Assembly (NCBI GenBank): GCA_002419505.1
Contig: DIGF01000012.1
Span: 1 to 64,000, forward strand
Direction of reading: 5' to 3'
Source: Caryophanales bacterium UBA5729
GTDB taxonomy: Bacteria; Bacillota_I; Bacilli_A; Izemoplasmatales; Hujiaoplasmataceae
DNA length: 64,000 nucleotides
In this document: positions 49,091 through 58,648 of the stretch, piece after piece
How positions within the stretch are numbered: position 1 is the first letter of the stretch
Layout of the letters: the number at the start of each line of letters is the position of its first letter
Translations under genes and position numbers: made by a program
The notes under the pieces: model-generated
What the model saw: the letters and a program-made list of their open reading frames with translations, nothing else
Database searches by the model: none
Told to the model about the DNA's origin: nothing

Positions 49091-50383
49091 ATGAAAAAAG
49101 TATTAATGTTTTTAGTTGCTTTATTTGCGATTGTTACAGTTGTTGGTTGTGGTGGAAAAACTACAACAGAAGGTGGAAACACTACAGCTGCACCAACGCA
49201 AACCCTCAAAATCTACCAAAACAAGGTAGAAATCGATGGCGCATTGACAGATTATGCTCAAGCTTGGGGAACAGCAAACAACGTTACCGTTGAAGTTGTT
49301 ACTTGTGGTGGAGACTCTTGTTCTTACGGACAACAAATCTTAGCTGAATTCCAGTCAGCAAATCAGCCAGATATCTTCGTTATTGAAGGTATGGGTGGAT
49401 ATAATCAGTACAAAGACAACGTTTTATCACTTGCTGGCGAAGACTGGCTAGATGATACTGATTTGGCATTTATGGTTGATGGAGTTCCTTACGGATTCCC
49501 AGTTGCAGTTGAAGGTTGGGGTATGGGTTATAACGTGGAAATCTTAGAAGCTGCAGATGTTGACCCAGCAAGCTTAACTACTTTAGCTGGCTATCAAGCT
49601 GCTTTTACAGCTATCCAAGCTTACTATGATGCAAACAGCTTGAATGACTATGCTGTTGTGGCTATGGCAGCCGCTTCAGGAATGACTTGGGTAACAGGTC
49701 TTCATAACTTCAATGGTTACTTATCAGGCGGATTAGAGTATTCAGATTCATCAGTGATTGATGACTTGAATGACGGCGTTGTTAATACAGCAAGATTAAC
49801 TGCTTATGCAAATTGGGTTGAATTATTATTTAACTATTCAGATGAAACCATTCTTTTAGAAGGTACATATGATACTCAAGTTGCTAAGTTTGCTTCTGGA
49901 AAAGCTGCTTTTATTCATCAAGGTAACTGGATTGATCCAAATCTTCTTTCTTACTTTAACGATAATGGTGGTCAATTTGAAATGGGATATGCTCCTCATG
50001 CTGCTGCAGAAGGAACCAATGACGCAATATTCGTTGCTGCCCCATCTTACTATGTAATTAACAAGAACTCAAGTTCAATTGATGTTGCTAAAGCTTTCTT
50101 AAATGACTTAGCTTCTACTCAAGCTGGACATGAGTACATGGTTAATGAAGCAGGAATGGTTGCCGCATTCAAATCAGTTACATTATTACCTGAAGGCCCT
50201 CTTTCTCAAGCTATGGTTGAGTGGATGAATGCTGGTAAAATTTATGCATGGTGGCAAAATGATATGCCAAGCGACTTCGGTATGGGAACATTAGGACCAA
50301 TCTATACTAACTTTGCAAATGGCAATTTAACAAAATCACAATTCATCGCTGCTATCACTACTGAAATTGAAGCTTTAGGTTAA
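49091..50383 (+). CDS. ABC sugar-binding lipoprotein
   Basis: The 430-residue protein has a lipoprotein signal (IVTVVGCGGK; Cys19) and Thr/Gly linker, then an MalE-like binding fold: ILAEFQSANQPDIFVIEGMGG, FMVDGVPYGFPVAVEGWGMGYN, KAAFIHQGNWIDP and APSYYVINKNSS. It captures the sugar outside for the two permeases two genes upstream. AGGAGG precedes ATG. A terminator follows. It is compositionally richer in G+C than its neighbours, as is common for a highly expressed gene. Confidence 0.93.
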   Translation: MKKVLMFLVALFAIVTVVGCGGKTTTEGGNTTAAPTQTLKIYQNKVEIDGALTDYAQAWGTANNVTVEVVTCGGDSCSYGQQILAEFQSANQPDIFVIEGMGGYNQYKDNVLSLAGEDWLDDTDLAFMVDGVPYGFPVAVEGWGMGYNVEILEAADVDPASLTTLAGYQAAFTAIQAYYDANSLNDYAVVAMAAASGMTWVTGLHNFNGYLSGGLEYSDSSVIDDLNDGVVNTARLTAYANWVELLFNYSDETILLEGTYDTQVAKFASGKAAFIHQGNWIDPNLLSYFNDNGGQFEMGYAPHAAAEGTNDAIFVAAPSYYVINKNSSSIDVAKAFLNDLASTQAGHEYMVNEAGMVAAFKSVTLLPEGPLSQAMVEWMNAGKIYAWWQNDMPSDFGMGTLGPIYTNFANGNLTKSQFIAAITTEIEALG

Positions 50384-50422
50384 AAAACACTAATTGATTT
50401 CAAACTTAATATTTAAAGATTT

Positions 50423-50454
50423 GATGTTAGCTATCAGCTAACATCTTTCTTTTT
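50423..50454 (+). terminator. terminator of the sugar operon
   Basis: GATGTTAGCT-atc-AGCTAACATC followed by TTTCTTTTT, a perfect ten-pair stem. Confidence 0.9.
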
Positions 50455-50457
50455 GCA

Positions 50458-50491
50458 TAAAAAAAGATGAAAGTTGATATAAACTTTCATC
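50458..50491 (-). terminator. terminator of the DUF3137 gene
   Basis: Minus strand: GATGAAAGTT-TATATC-AACTTTCATC, then eight T's, back to back with the sugar-operon terminator. Confidence 0.9.
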
Positions 50492-50501
50492 CCTAAAGGA
50501 T

Positions 50502-51359
50502 TTATTTAAATAAAGTTAAATCCAATTGTAAGATTCTAATAAAATCGAGAATATCATTCAATTCGTTTCTGTACTCTTCGAAAATTGATGCATTTACTTG
50601 TTTAAAAGCTTTTAAATCAAAATGATCTACTCTTGAGTCAATGGCTATGTATAAACGATTATCTTTAAAAGAAAAAACAATCTTATCTTCATACTTTTTA
50701 TCCATATACATGATTTTTTCCATAAAATTTGGAGTAAGAATGTAAAAAGCTTCATGTTCGTTTTTTGCGTAAATTTTAATCTCTGAGTTAAACTGAACGT
50801 TCTCAGTTTTTACTTTGGTAAAACCGCTAAACGGACGATAATTGTATGGTTGCAATAACAAGAGATTGTATTTAAACGCTTTAGGAAAATCGAACTCATA
50901 AAATCTCCCTTGGAAGACAGTAACCACTGTCGTGCTTTTGCCATTACTCCTAACGTCTTTTTGAGTAATGTCACAACACTTGAAATTTACTCCAGCAAAT
51001 GATCCTTCAATTAAGTCTTCGCTGGCAAAACGGTCTTGTTTATGTAACAAACCTGAACTTATAATCTCTTCTTCCGTAAACCCGCGATTATGGTAATATT
51101 TACCATCAGAAAATATTTTTTGCATTTCTTCCGGAAGGTATTTAGTTTTAAAGGCTATGCTTAAGTTCTTTATTTGTTTATAGTTATGTGCAGCATATAG
51201 TCCGCCCCCTAAAAAAGGGATGACGATTATAAAGAATACTGCTGGGCCAATCGCAACTGCTAAGGGCATATAAAGAATAAACGCTAAACCAGTTACAACA
51301 TAACCGAAAATTATTCTTCTTTCAAACTTTACTTTATCTCGATTTATCTTATCAAACAT
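50502..51359 (-). CDS. DUF3137-type membrane protein
   Basis: This 285-residue protein has two N-terminal membrane segments (IIFGYVVTGLAFILYMPLAVAIG and AVFFIIVIPFLGGGLYAAHNY), then a soluble domain: GFTEEEIISSGLL, SEDLIEGSFAGVNFKCCDI, TTVVTVFQGRFYEFDF and NEHEAFYILTPNFMEKI. The pattern matches DUF3137 proteins (Galanin-type in some annotations). Function is unknown. It is monocistronic. Confidence 0.8.
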   Translation of the reverse strand: MFDKINRDKVKFERRIIFGYVVTGLAFILYMPLAVAIGPAVFFIIVIPFLGGGLYAAHNYKQIKNLSIAFKTKYLPEEMQKIFSDGKYYHNRGFTEEEIISSGLLHKQDRFASEDLIEGSFAGVNFKCCDITQKDVRSNGKSTTVVTVFQGRFYEFDFPKAFKYNLLLLQPYNYRPFSGFTKVKTENVQFNSEIKIYAKNEHEAFYILTPNFMEKIMYMDKKYEDKIVFSFKDNRLYIAIDSRVDHFDLKAFKQVNASIFEEYRNELNDILDFIRILQLDLTLFK

Positions 51360-51428
51360 CTTCTACCTCTTATGTAATATTAATTCAACAGTAAAATTAT
51401 ATCATAAACAAAAGTGAAAAATCTTCTA

Positions 51429-52529
51429 TTACTTTACTTTAAAGCCTCTACTTGATAGATTTCGCCATTGACTTACTCTATTTTTCATATTTTGTGGTAA
51501 AAGTGATTCTTCATCTATTACTCTTTTTATGTTCTCATTGTTTAGAATATGAGTAACCACTTTCACATCAGCTAACGCAGCCATGCCAATAGCGACTAAA
51601 TCAAAGCCTAGATTTAAAGCATCATTTACTTCGTCTAAACTTTCAATGCCGCCGACACCGATAAGCTTTTTCTTGCCTATATTCGCTATTTTTAAAGCGG
51701 TGATTACCGGTTCCTGTTCTTGAGGATTACGAATCGAACTCTGCTTATAACTGCCTAAAGAGACGTGAATGTAATCAATCTCTTTAAGAGATAATTCCTT
51801 GACTAGAACTTTTGTATCTTCTAAGGTAATCCCAGGATTTTCATATTCTTCGGGACTTAATCGATAACCAATGATAAAATCAGATTTTGCGAATTCTTCT
51901 TTTGTTTTTATTGCCATATCCACTAATTTTAAGGGAAACGTTAATCTCTTCTCTAAGGAACCGCCAAATTCATCAGTCCTTTGGTTTGAATGAGGACTGA
52001 AAAATTGTTGAATCAAATAAGTATTAGCTCCATGAAGTTCAACACCATCAAAACCGGCCTTAATCGCAAGAATCATCGCTTTTCTGAAGTCATCTATAAC
52101 TTTATATACCTCATGGGTTAAAAGTGCTCTAGGAATAGCTGCAGCAACTCTTTCTGCCTTTACACTTGATGCGCTCACAATATCTTGATTCTCATATAAA
52201 CCAATAGCATTCATCCTTCCGCCATGATGAAGTTGTAAAATCGCTTTTGCTCCACCAGATTTAATCGCTTGCGAAAGCCTAATCATTGAAGGCAAGTAAC
52301 TTTCATCTTTAATCGAGATTTGATTTTGAAAGGCTTGAGCGTTTTTGCTTATGGCGGTAGCCGCAGTAATAACCATGCCAAACTCCTTCCCTCTTGCTTG
52401 ATAATATTTTTCTTCTTCAATACTTAATGTTAAATCGGGATTCGCTGAATAAGTTGTCATTGGCGCTAAAACTAAACGGTTTTTCAAAACAATTTTACCA
52501 TTAAATTCATAATCAGTTAATTTTTCCAT
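51429..52529 (-). CDS. NADH:flavin oxidoreductase (old yellow enzyme family)
   Basis: This 366-residue FMN barrel has LVLAPMTTYSANPD at the N-terminus, ILQLHHGGRMN (catalytic HHGGR), GFDGVELHGANTYLIQQFFSPHSNQRTDEFGGS and the phosphate-binding IGVGGIESL. It reduces activated alkenes or similar substrates with NAD(P)H. There is no extra 4Fe-4S domain, so it is the short type. It is monocistronic, with GGTGAAAT before ATG, and divergent from ldh. Confidence 0.93.
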   Translation of the reverse strand: MEKLTDYEFNGKIVLKNRLVLAPMTTYSANPDLTLSIEEEKYYQARGKEFGMVITAATAISKNAQAFQNQISIKDESYLPSMIRLSQAIKSGGAKAILQLHHGGRMNAIGLYENQDIVSASSVKAERVAAAIPRALLTHEVYKVIDDFRKAMILAIKAGFDGVELHGANTYLIQQFFSPHSNQRTDEFGGSLEKRLTFPLKLVDMAIKTKEEFAKSDFIIGYRLSPEEYENPGITLEDTKVLVKELSLKEIDYIHVSLGSYKQSSIRNPQEQEPVITALKIANIGKKKLIGVGGIESLDEVNDALNLGFDLVAIGMAALADVKVVTHILNNENIKRVIDEESLLPQNMKNRVSQWRNLSSRGFKVK

Positions 52530-52699
52530 AATTTCACCTCATTAATATTTTACCACGGAAGTAAACATTCACATTGATATAAGCAAATTCACTATTTTAA
52601 CAAAGCATTTCCACAAAACCACTTTATAAGCATAATTATTACTTATTACAGCGTAAATGTGGTAATATTATGTTTGTGGTAAGAAATGGAGTGATTATT

Positions 52700-53644
52700 A
52701 TGTCGAAAAATAAAGTGGTAATTGTTGGAACTGGATTTGTGGGAATGAGTTATGCTTATGCTCTGTTAAATCAAGGGACTGTTGAAGAATTAGTGCTTGT
52801 TGATATCAATAAAGAAAAAGCTGAAGGCGAAGCTATGGATTTGAATCACGGTTTAGCTTTTGCGCCTAGAAAAATGACGATTACAGCCGGTGATTATGAA
52901 GAGTGTCGAGATGCAGGACTTGTCGTTATAACCGCCGGAGTAAATCAAAAACCCGGAGAAACAAGAATTGATTTATTAAATAGAAACGCGAAAATTATTC
53001 AGTCTGTTACAAAAAATATTATGGCTTCTGGTTTCGACGGAATAATATTAGTCGCGTCCAATCCGGTCGATATCTTAGCTTATGTTGCGTGGAAGGAATC
53101 AGGGTTACCATCAAGCAAAGTTTTAGGAAGCGGCACATCACTAGATACCGCCAGACTAAGATACGAGATATCAAAATATATTCAAATTGATGCAAGAAAT
53201 ATTCATGCTTACATTTTAGGTGAGCATGGTGATAGTGAATTTGTTTGTTGGTCAAAAGCCTATGTAGGAACTAAACCAATGTTGGATGTAATTGAAAGCA
53301 TGAAAGAAATAAACTTTGAAGATTTAGACCTTATCTACCATAAAGTAAGAGATGCGGCTCATGAAATAATTAAGAGAAAAAACGCAACATATTACGGTAT
53401 TGGTATGGCTTTAGTAAGAATAACTTTAGCCATCTTTGATAATGAAAATAGCATTCTTCCAGTATCGGTTTATAATGATGGAGTTTATGACATTGACAAA
53501 GATCTTTACATCGGACTCCCTGCAGTAATCAATCGTGAAGGTGTTCATCATGTGGTTAATTTGAAATTATCTGAGGATGAAAACAAAAAATTAAAAAATT
53601 CCGCAAATATCCTCAAGCAAATCTTGAATCAAATGAATATATAA
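52700..53644 (+). CDS. ldh: L-lactate dehydrogenase
   Basis: The protein has 314 residues from ATG 52700, behind GGAGTGATT; the longer frame lacks a ribosome site. Motifs: VVIVGTGFVGMSYAYAL (NAD), DLNHGLAFAP, NPVDILAYVAWKESGLP, SGTSLDTARLRYEIS with the substrate-binding Arg, HAYILGEHGDSEF (catalytic His). It reduces pyruvate to L-lactate in fermentation. The Gln/Asn at the specificity loop (NQKPGETR) is as in lactate, not malate, dehydrogenases. Confidence 0.95.
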   Translation: MSKNKVVIVGTGFVGMSYAYALLNQGTVEELVLVDINKEKAEGEAMDLNHGLAFAPRKMTITAGDYEECRDAGLVVITAGVNQKPGETRIDLLNRNAKIIQSVTKNIMASGFDGIILVASNPVDILAYVAWKESGLPSSKVLGSGTSLDTARLRYEISKYIQIDARNIHAYILGEHGDSEFVCWSKAYVGTKPMLDVIESMKEINFEDLDLIYHKVRDAAHEIIKRKNATYYGIGMALVRITLAIFDNENSILPVSVYNDGVYDIDKDLYIGLPAVINREGVHHVVNLKLSEDENKKLKNSANILKQILNQMNI

Positions 53645-53649
53645 AAAAG

Positions 53650-53694
53650 GGGCAAGTAAACATGTCAGATATGTTAAAATACTTGCTCTTTTTT
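53650..53694 (+). terminator. ldh terminator
   Basis: A long hairpin with GCAAGTA/TACTTGC as base and AACAT/ATGTT as inner stem, then CTTTTTT. Confidence 0.85.
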
Positions 53695-53792
53695 ATTATA
53701 AATTATGTTCTTTTTTCGCACTCAAATTAGCAGCGCTTAAACTGATTACGAGGATTAAAAATGGCTAAACCGAAATAGATGCTTTAGTCAAT

Positions 53793-54143
53793 TTACTCAT
53801 TATATCGATAAACTCTTGTTAATGTTAATTCGATATAATCATCAAGTTTCTTTACTTCAATTTTATCGATAAGCGATCCCAAGATGTCTAATTCGTTTTT
53901 TGAATCAGTATCTCCCATTAGTTCCCAACCATAAATTTCAATTTCCAATTCTCTTTTTCTGCCAATCTTCTCAACCATAAAATCAACAATTTCTTGTTTG
54001 ATAGATTTAGCTTTGATTATAAATTGAACATTTTTATTATTACTGTGAAATTCCAATTGGAAATCTTTAATGCCATGAAGCATAAGAAATAAACTTAATT
54101 GTTTTATTATTTTCGAATCAACCCTATACTCTAATTTATTCAT
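53793..54143 (-). CDS. unknown 116-residue protein coupled to DUF1576
   Basis: The 116-residue protein has alternating strands and helices (EYRVDSKIIKQLSLFLM, VQFIIKAKSIKQEIVDFMV, LEIEIYGWELMGD, YIELTLTRVYRYNE), no signal and no Cys. It overlaps the upstream DUF1576 membrane-protein gene by eight bases, so both are translated together and may interact. I do not recognise a family. Confidence 0.7.
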   Translation of the reverse strand: MNKLEYRVDSKIIKQLSLFLMLHGIKDFQLEFHSNNKNVQFIIKAKSIKQEIVDFMVEKIGRKRELEIEIYGWELMGDTDSKNELDILGSLIDKIEVKKLDDYIELTLTRVYRYNE

Positions 54144-55398
54144 ATATTTCCTCCACTTTTTTGTCTTTCATTATTACTTCTAAGAAAGGAATCATTAAAG
54201 CTGCGACAAATCCCGCAGCAAAACCGTTATTATACAAATCAAAACCGCCTTGGAACGCGTAAGCAAGCGGGGTAATTAAGATATGAAAAAATCCAGCTAT
54301 AATACCAATAAATGGTCCATATCTACCTGCTATAGGCGAAACGGCCGTTACGAACAAAAGCGCTAATACCATCCCGACACTATCAAAGGAATAATTTGTT
54401 AATACCACCCCGAGCCAAGCGCCAAACATTACCGGTATGCAGTTTCTCGGGTGTTTACCAAAAGCGCCAAACCCCATGATTGTAAGGATGCCACCCATTA
54501 CCGGCCCATTAACTTTTAAACCTAAAATTAAGAGCACTCCCACTGAGATAAAGCCCATTACCGCAACATTTAACATAGTAACAGGATTGCCATAATCTCT
54601 AATAAAATCACTTACTAAACGACCGCTGCTTTTCATTAGACTCGGATATTTTTTTAACACTTTTGGATCAAGCGTGAAAGCTGAAATCAAAAAGATAAGC
54701 GATAAACCTAAACTGATCCAAACTAATTCGGTATGATAAATTTCTGAAGTCGGCCCACCAACATTTAATTCAATATTGAAACTATGCAAAATAACAGCAA
54801 ATAACATCGATAAAACCCCTAAGGCAAAACCGACATTATACAAGTTATATCCTCGGTGGAATCTAATGGTATGAGCAGAAAAAGCCGGCAAAACAAAACC
54901 AGCAATAACTCCAGCGATTATCCCTGCAGGTATCCCGAAATATAAAGGCCAGTTTGTCCCAAAAATCATAAAGCTGACTAAAGGACTTATTCCGGTGGAG
55001 AACAAAACGACGATAATAAATGACTTGTAATCTAATTTTTGTGTTTTTGCATAAAGATATATACCTAAATATATCGGTAAAGTATTAAAAATGTTTTTAC
55101 CAAAAAAAGAGAATCCGGCAATGGTGAATACTCCCGCAAATATCGGTCCAGACATTTTAAACCCAAGTTTTTTTAATAAAATCACATTAAATAAAATAAT
55201 CGTTGCAACATTAAATAGCGTTGCTCCTAACCCACCGATTCTAATATAGTCTGATATCAGAACGCTTGGACTTTGCAAAATTCGAAGATAACCGGTATAA
55301 ATCTCTTTTGGCGTGTCAAAAATAAAAGCTAAAGCAAAGAGGATGATAAAAATCACAGGTAATAGCATGCGTTTTTTTATATAATTCACAATTTCCAT
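54136..55398 (-). CDS. DUF1576 membrane protein
   Basis: This 420-residue protein has about ten membrane segments and an internal duplication: GPIFAGVFTIAGFSFFGKNIFNTLPIYLGI near residue 85 mirrors GPVMGGILTIMGFGAFGKHPRNCIPVMFGA near 300, and RGYNLYNVGFALGVLS mirrors GGFDLYNNGFAAGFVA (read in pieces). This is the DUF1576 family, an inverted- or direct-repeat transporter-like fold without a known substrate. AGGAGAACT precedes ATG. It shares a transcript with the small gene downstream. Confidence 0.85.
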   Translation of the reverse strand: MEIVNYIKKRMLLPVIFIILFALAFIFDTPKEIYTGYLRILQSPSVLISDYIRIGGLGATLFNVATIILFNVILLKKLGFKMSGPIFAGVFTIAGFSFFGKNIFNTLPIYLGIYLYAKTQKLDYKSFIIVVLFSTGISPLVSFMIFGTNWPLYFGIPAGIIAGVIAGFVLPAFSAHTIRFHRGYNLYNVGFALGVLSMLFAVILHSFNIELNVGGPTSEIYHTELVWISLGLSLIFLISAFTLDPKVLKKYPSLMKSSGRLVSDFIRDYGNPVTMLNVAVMGFISVGVLLILGLKVNGPVMGGILTIMGFGAFGKHPRNCIPVMFGAWLGVVLTNYSFDSVGMVLALLFVTAVSPIAGRYGPFIGIIAGFFHILITPLAYAFQGGFDLYNNGFAAGFVAALMIPFLEVIMKDKKVEEIYE

Positions 55399-55475
55399 CC
55401 AGTTCTCCTTTTTTTAAATAGCCTAAAATTAAGTTTAATTCTTATTTCTAAATAGTATATCATTTTTCTTATACA

Positions 55476-55510
55476 GATAGGAGATTTTTCAAAATCTCCT
55501 ATCTTTTTTG
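55476..55510 (+). terminator. 13-bp hairpin with T-run
   Basis: GATAGGAGATTTT-tc-AAAATCTCCTATC then TTTTTT on the plus strand. Genes on both sides are on the minus strand, and there the hairpin lacks a T-run. It may stop antisense transcription or protect the 3' end of the cysteine-synthase mRNA. Confidence 0.7.
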
Positions 55511-55518
55511 ATATTATT

Positions 55519-56538
55519 TCAAAATGTATTACATACACCTTCCAAAATTCTTTTATCACAAATACACTCAGCATCGACACTAATCAATTCAATGTCGTTA
55601 GTAATAAATCCAGGTTTTAGTTGTTCTTCTAAATCGGACTCTGCAGATAAATATTTTTTTGTGTCATCACTAAAAATAGTGATTGTATTGAAATCTTTCC
55701 CGTATTTATTTTGAACTAAAACAGCTCCGATAAAATTAGCTCCGCTTGAAACCCCAACTCCTAAACCTAATTTTTTTGCTAGTAAATGTGCCATTAAAAT
55801 CGCATCACCATCATCGACAACTAGCACTTCGTCCAATTCCTGCAATTTAACTATTTCCGGTAAAAATCCATCACCAATGCCCTGTATTCTATGCTTTGTT
55901 CCAGAGACTCCAGTTGTAATAAAAGCAGATTGCGCAGGTTCTAAAGGAAAAATCTTAACATTCGGATATTTTCTTCTAAGTCTTTTTTTTACACCCATTA
56001 TTGTACCACCAGTGCCCACTCCAGCAACAAACCCATGTGGAGCAACTCCTAATTTATCAAGTTGTGTACAAATTTCTAAGCCCGTTGTAAGATAATGAGC
56101 TTCAACATTGTAAGGATTAATAAATTGTTGCGGTCTAAAGCCGTTAATCTCTTTAGCATAAGCATCAGCTTGTTCAACACAACCAGAAAAACCGCCTTGT
56201 TCATAAGTCACTTCATGTAATATTGCTCCATAACTTTTAATTAATTTTTTTCTTTCAGATGACATCCACTCAGGCATGAAAATATGAACAGGATGACCAT
56301 ACATAGCTCCTAAGGCTGCAAAAGCAATACCTGTATTACCGCTAGTTGCTTCTACAATCGGCATATTTCTCGTTAAGGTTCCATCTTTATATGATTCAGA
56401 TATAATGTGTTTTGCAATCCGATCCTTAATTGATCCAGTCAAATTATAGTATTCAGCTTTGGCATAAATTACTCTCGCTTCACCTTTATATTTATAATTT
56501 ATAATTAATAAGGGCGTATTACCTATCATATTGTTCAT
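55519..56538 (-). CDS. cysK: cysteine synthase family PLP enzyme
   Basis: This 339-residue fold-type-II PLP enzyme has IGNTPLLII at the N-terminus, NLTGSIKDRIAKHI (PLP Lys in SIKDR), EATSGNTGIAFAALGA, VAGVGTGGTIMGVKKRLR, HRIQGIGDGFLPEI and GVSSGANFIGA. It makes cysteine from O-acetylserine, or a related beta-replacement. The C-terminal 40 residues, with an extra CICDKRILEGVC, go beyond the usual end and carry two or three Cys. It is monocistronic. Confidence 0.88.
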   Translation of the reverse strand: MNNMIGNTPLLIINYKYKGEARVIYAKAEYYNLTGSIKDRIAKHIISESYKDGTLTRNMPIVEATSGNTGIAFAALGAMYGHPVHIFMPEWMSSERKKLIKSYGAILHEVTYEQGGFSGCVEQADAYAKEINGFRPQQFINPYNVEAHYLTTGLEICTQLDKLGVAPHGFVAGVGTGGTIMGVKKRLRRKYPNVKIFPLEPAQSAFITTGVSGTKHRIQGIGDGFLPEIVKLQELDEVLVVDDGDAILMAHLLAKKLGLGVGVSSGANFIGAVLVQNKYGKDFNTITIFSDDTKKYLSAESDLEEQLKPGFITNDIELISVDAECICDKRILEGVCNTF

Positions 56539-56790
56539 ATTGTTACCTCGCTCAAAATTGATGAGATAATTTTATCAAATTATTACAATTTTATAAAGTT
56601 AATTTCTGATATTTCGCTTTGATATTAAAACTTTTTGTATCAGCAGTCTAACGCGTTAATACTTTTTATATATACATTGCATGTTTTTGATGCTTTTCAA
56701 GCACTTTTTCCTTTACTTTTAATCAATTTGTGATAGACTTAATTGTTTGCTTGTTTCATTAACAAGTATACAGGATAAGGATCTGATAGA

Positions 56791-58611
56791 ATGAGAAATA
56801 AAGATATAATAAATGTTGGAGTAATCGCTCATGTTGATGCAGGAAAATCAACACTTGTCGATGCACTTCTAAGACAAAGTGGAGTATTCCACGAAAACGA
56901 AGTTATGATTGAACAAATTATGGATAACAACGACATAGAACGCGAAAGAGGCATCACAATTTACTCGAAGAACTGCGCAATTGAACATAAGGGAACGAAG
57001 ATTAATATTGTCGACACTCCCGGCCATGCTGATTTTTCTAGCGAAGTAGAACGAATTATGAATACAGTTGATACCGTTATTCTTTTAGTTGATAGTAGTG
57101 AAGGCCCGATGCCACAAACTAAGGTTGTTTTACAAAAATCCTTACAAATCGGTTTAAAACCGATAGTATTTATCAATAAGGTAGATAAAAAAGACGAAAG
57201 AGCAATTGAAGTGGTCGACATGTGCTTTGATTTGTTTGTTGAATTAGGCGCTAATGACCAACAACTGGATTTTCCGATTGTTTATGGCATCGCCAAAGAA
57301 GGTATCGCAATGAAAACTATCGATGACGATAGCGATAACCTCGAACCATTATTTGAGTGTATATTGAAACACGTCAAACCTTATCCTGATAATTCGGACG
57401 AGCCTTTAATACTTCAAGTTTCTTCTTTAGCTTATGATGATTATTTGGGAAGATTAGGAATCGGAAGAATTACTAGGGGTAGTATAATAAGTGGTAAAAC
57501 TTATAAATTAACCAAAAGAGACGGTAGTGTTGTCAATGCAAAAATATCTAAACTCTTTGTTAATGAGGGACTAATCAAAATCGAAAAGCCAATAGCATAT
57601 GCTGGAGATATTGTCATTTTTAGCGGTATATCACATATTTCTATAGGTGAAACTCTTTGTGATGAATTTCATATTGAACCGATGCCGATGATTACGATTG
57701 AGAAACCGACTTTATCGATGAATTTCTTAGTAAATGACTCTCCTTTCGTTGGTCAAAGCGGTACACAAGTAACTACTCGACAAATCAGAGCAAGATTAAT
57801 AAAAGAATTGGAAACTAATGTCGGTTTAGAGGTTGAGGAACTAGAGAATCTTGAAGGCTATAAAGTAAATGGTCGAGGCGAATTACACTTATCAATTCTT
57901 TTAGAAAGAATGAGAAGAGAAGGCTTTGAACTAAGTGTTTCAAAACCAGAAGTTATTTTAAGAGAAATTAACGGAAAAACTCATGAAGCTTTTGAAAAAG
58001 TAATCGTAAACATCCCAGACGAATATGTCGGCAGCATTATTCCTCAATTTAATTCACGCAAAGGTGTGATGTTAAATATGTCAAGTGAAAAGGGATATAC
58101 TAATCTAGAATATACCATTCCTACAAGGGGTTTAATTGGCTATCGAAGCGAATTCATCAACACAACAAGAGGACAAGGCACTCTATTGAGATCTTTTGAT
58201 GCTTATAAACCTTATGCTGGAGAAATTGAAAGTCGCAGAAATGGCGTATTTATCGCTAAAGAGCGCGGTAGAACAATGGCGTACAGTCTCTTTAATCTTT
58301 CTGAAAGAGGAAGAATGATTGTAAATCCCGGTGTCGAGGTATATGCAGGAATGATTGTTGGCTTTAATTCTCGAAGTAATGATTTAGTTGTAAACCCTAA
58401 TAAGAATAAACATCTGACTAATACTCGTTCAAGCAGTTCCGATGAAGCGATTAAACTTTTAGATCCATTGAAATTCACTCTAGAAGAAGCTTTGGAAATT
58501 ATTGAAAGTGATGAGTTAGTTGAGATAACTCCTTCTGACATCAGATTAAGAAAGAAAATTCTTAATGAGAATGATCGAAAGAGAAATTTTCGTGCTAACA
58601 ATAAATATTAA
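56791..58611 (+). CDS. typA: ribosome-associated GTPase TypA/BipA
   Basis: At 606 residues it has the usual length. Translational-GTPase motifs: GVIAHVDAGKSTLVDALL (G1), RGITIYSKN (G2), DTPGHADFS (G3), NKVDKKD (G4). Domain II and the EF-G-like domains III and V follow, with RGELHLSILLERMRREG and the BipA-specific C-terminal part (RNGVFIAKERGRTMAYSLFNL read in pieces, NPNKNKHLTNTRSSSSDEA). It helps 50S assembly and acts under stress and cold. AAGGATCTGATAG precedes ATG. Confidence 0.97.
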   Translation: MRNKDIINVGVIAHVDAGKSTLVDALLRQSGVFHENEVMIEQIMDNNDIERERGITIYSKNCAIEHKGTKINIVDTPGHADFSSEVERIMNTVDTVILLVDSSEGPMPQTKVVLQKSLQIGLKPIVFINKVDKKDERAIEVVDMCFDLFVELGANDQQLDFPIVYGIAKEGIAMKTIDDDSDNLEPLFECILKHVKPYPDNSDEPLILQVSSLAYDDYLGRLGIGRITRGSIISGKTYKLTKRDGSVVNAKISKLFVNEGLIKIEKPIAYAGDIVIFSGISHISIGETLCDEFHIEPMPMITIEKPTLSMNFLVNDSPFVGQSGTQVTTRQIRARLIKELETNVGLEVEELENLEGYKVNGRGELHLSILLERMRREGFELSVSKPEVILREINGKTHEAFEKVIVNIPDEYVGSIIPQFNSRKGVMLNMSSEKGYTNLEYTIPTRGLIGYRSEFINTTRGQGTLLRSFDAYKPYAGEIESRRNGVFIAKERGRTMAYSLFNLSERGRMIVNPGVEVYAGMIVGFNSRSNDLVVNPNKNKHLTNTRSSSSDEAIKLLDPLKFTLEEALEIIESDELVEITPSDIRLRKKILNENDRKRNFRANNKY

Positions 58612-58620
58612 TTATAAGAA

Positions 58621-58648
58621 AAAGCGAGATTTTTTAATCTCACTTTTT
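58621..58648. terminator. bidirectional terminator
   Basis: AAGCGAGATT-tttt-AATCTCACTT with T-runs in both senses, between typA and the converging histidine-kinase gene. Confidence 0.85.
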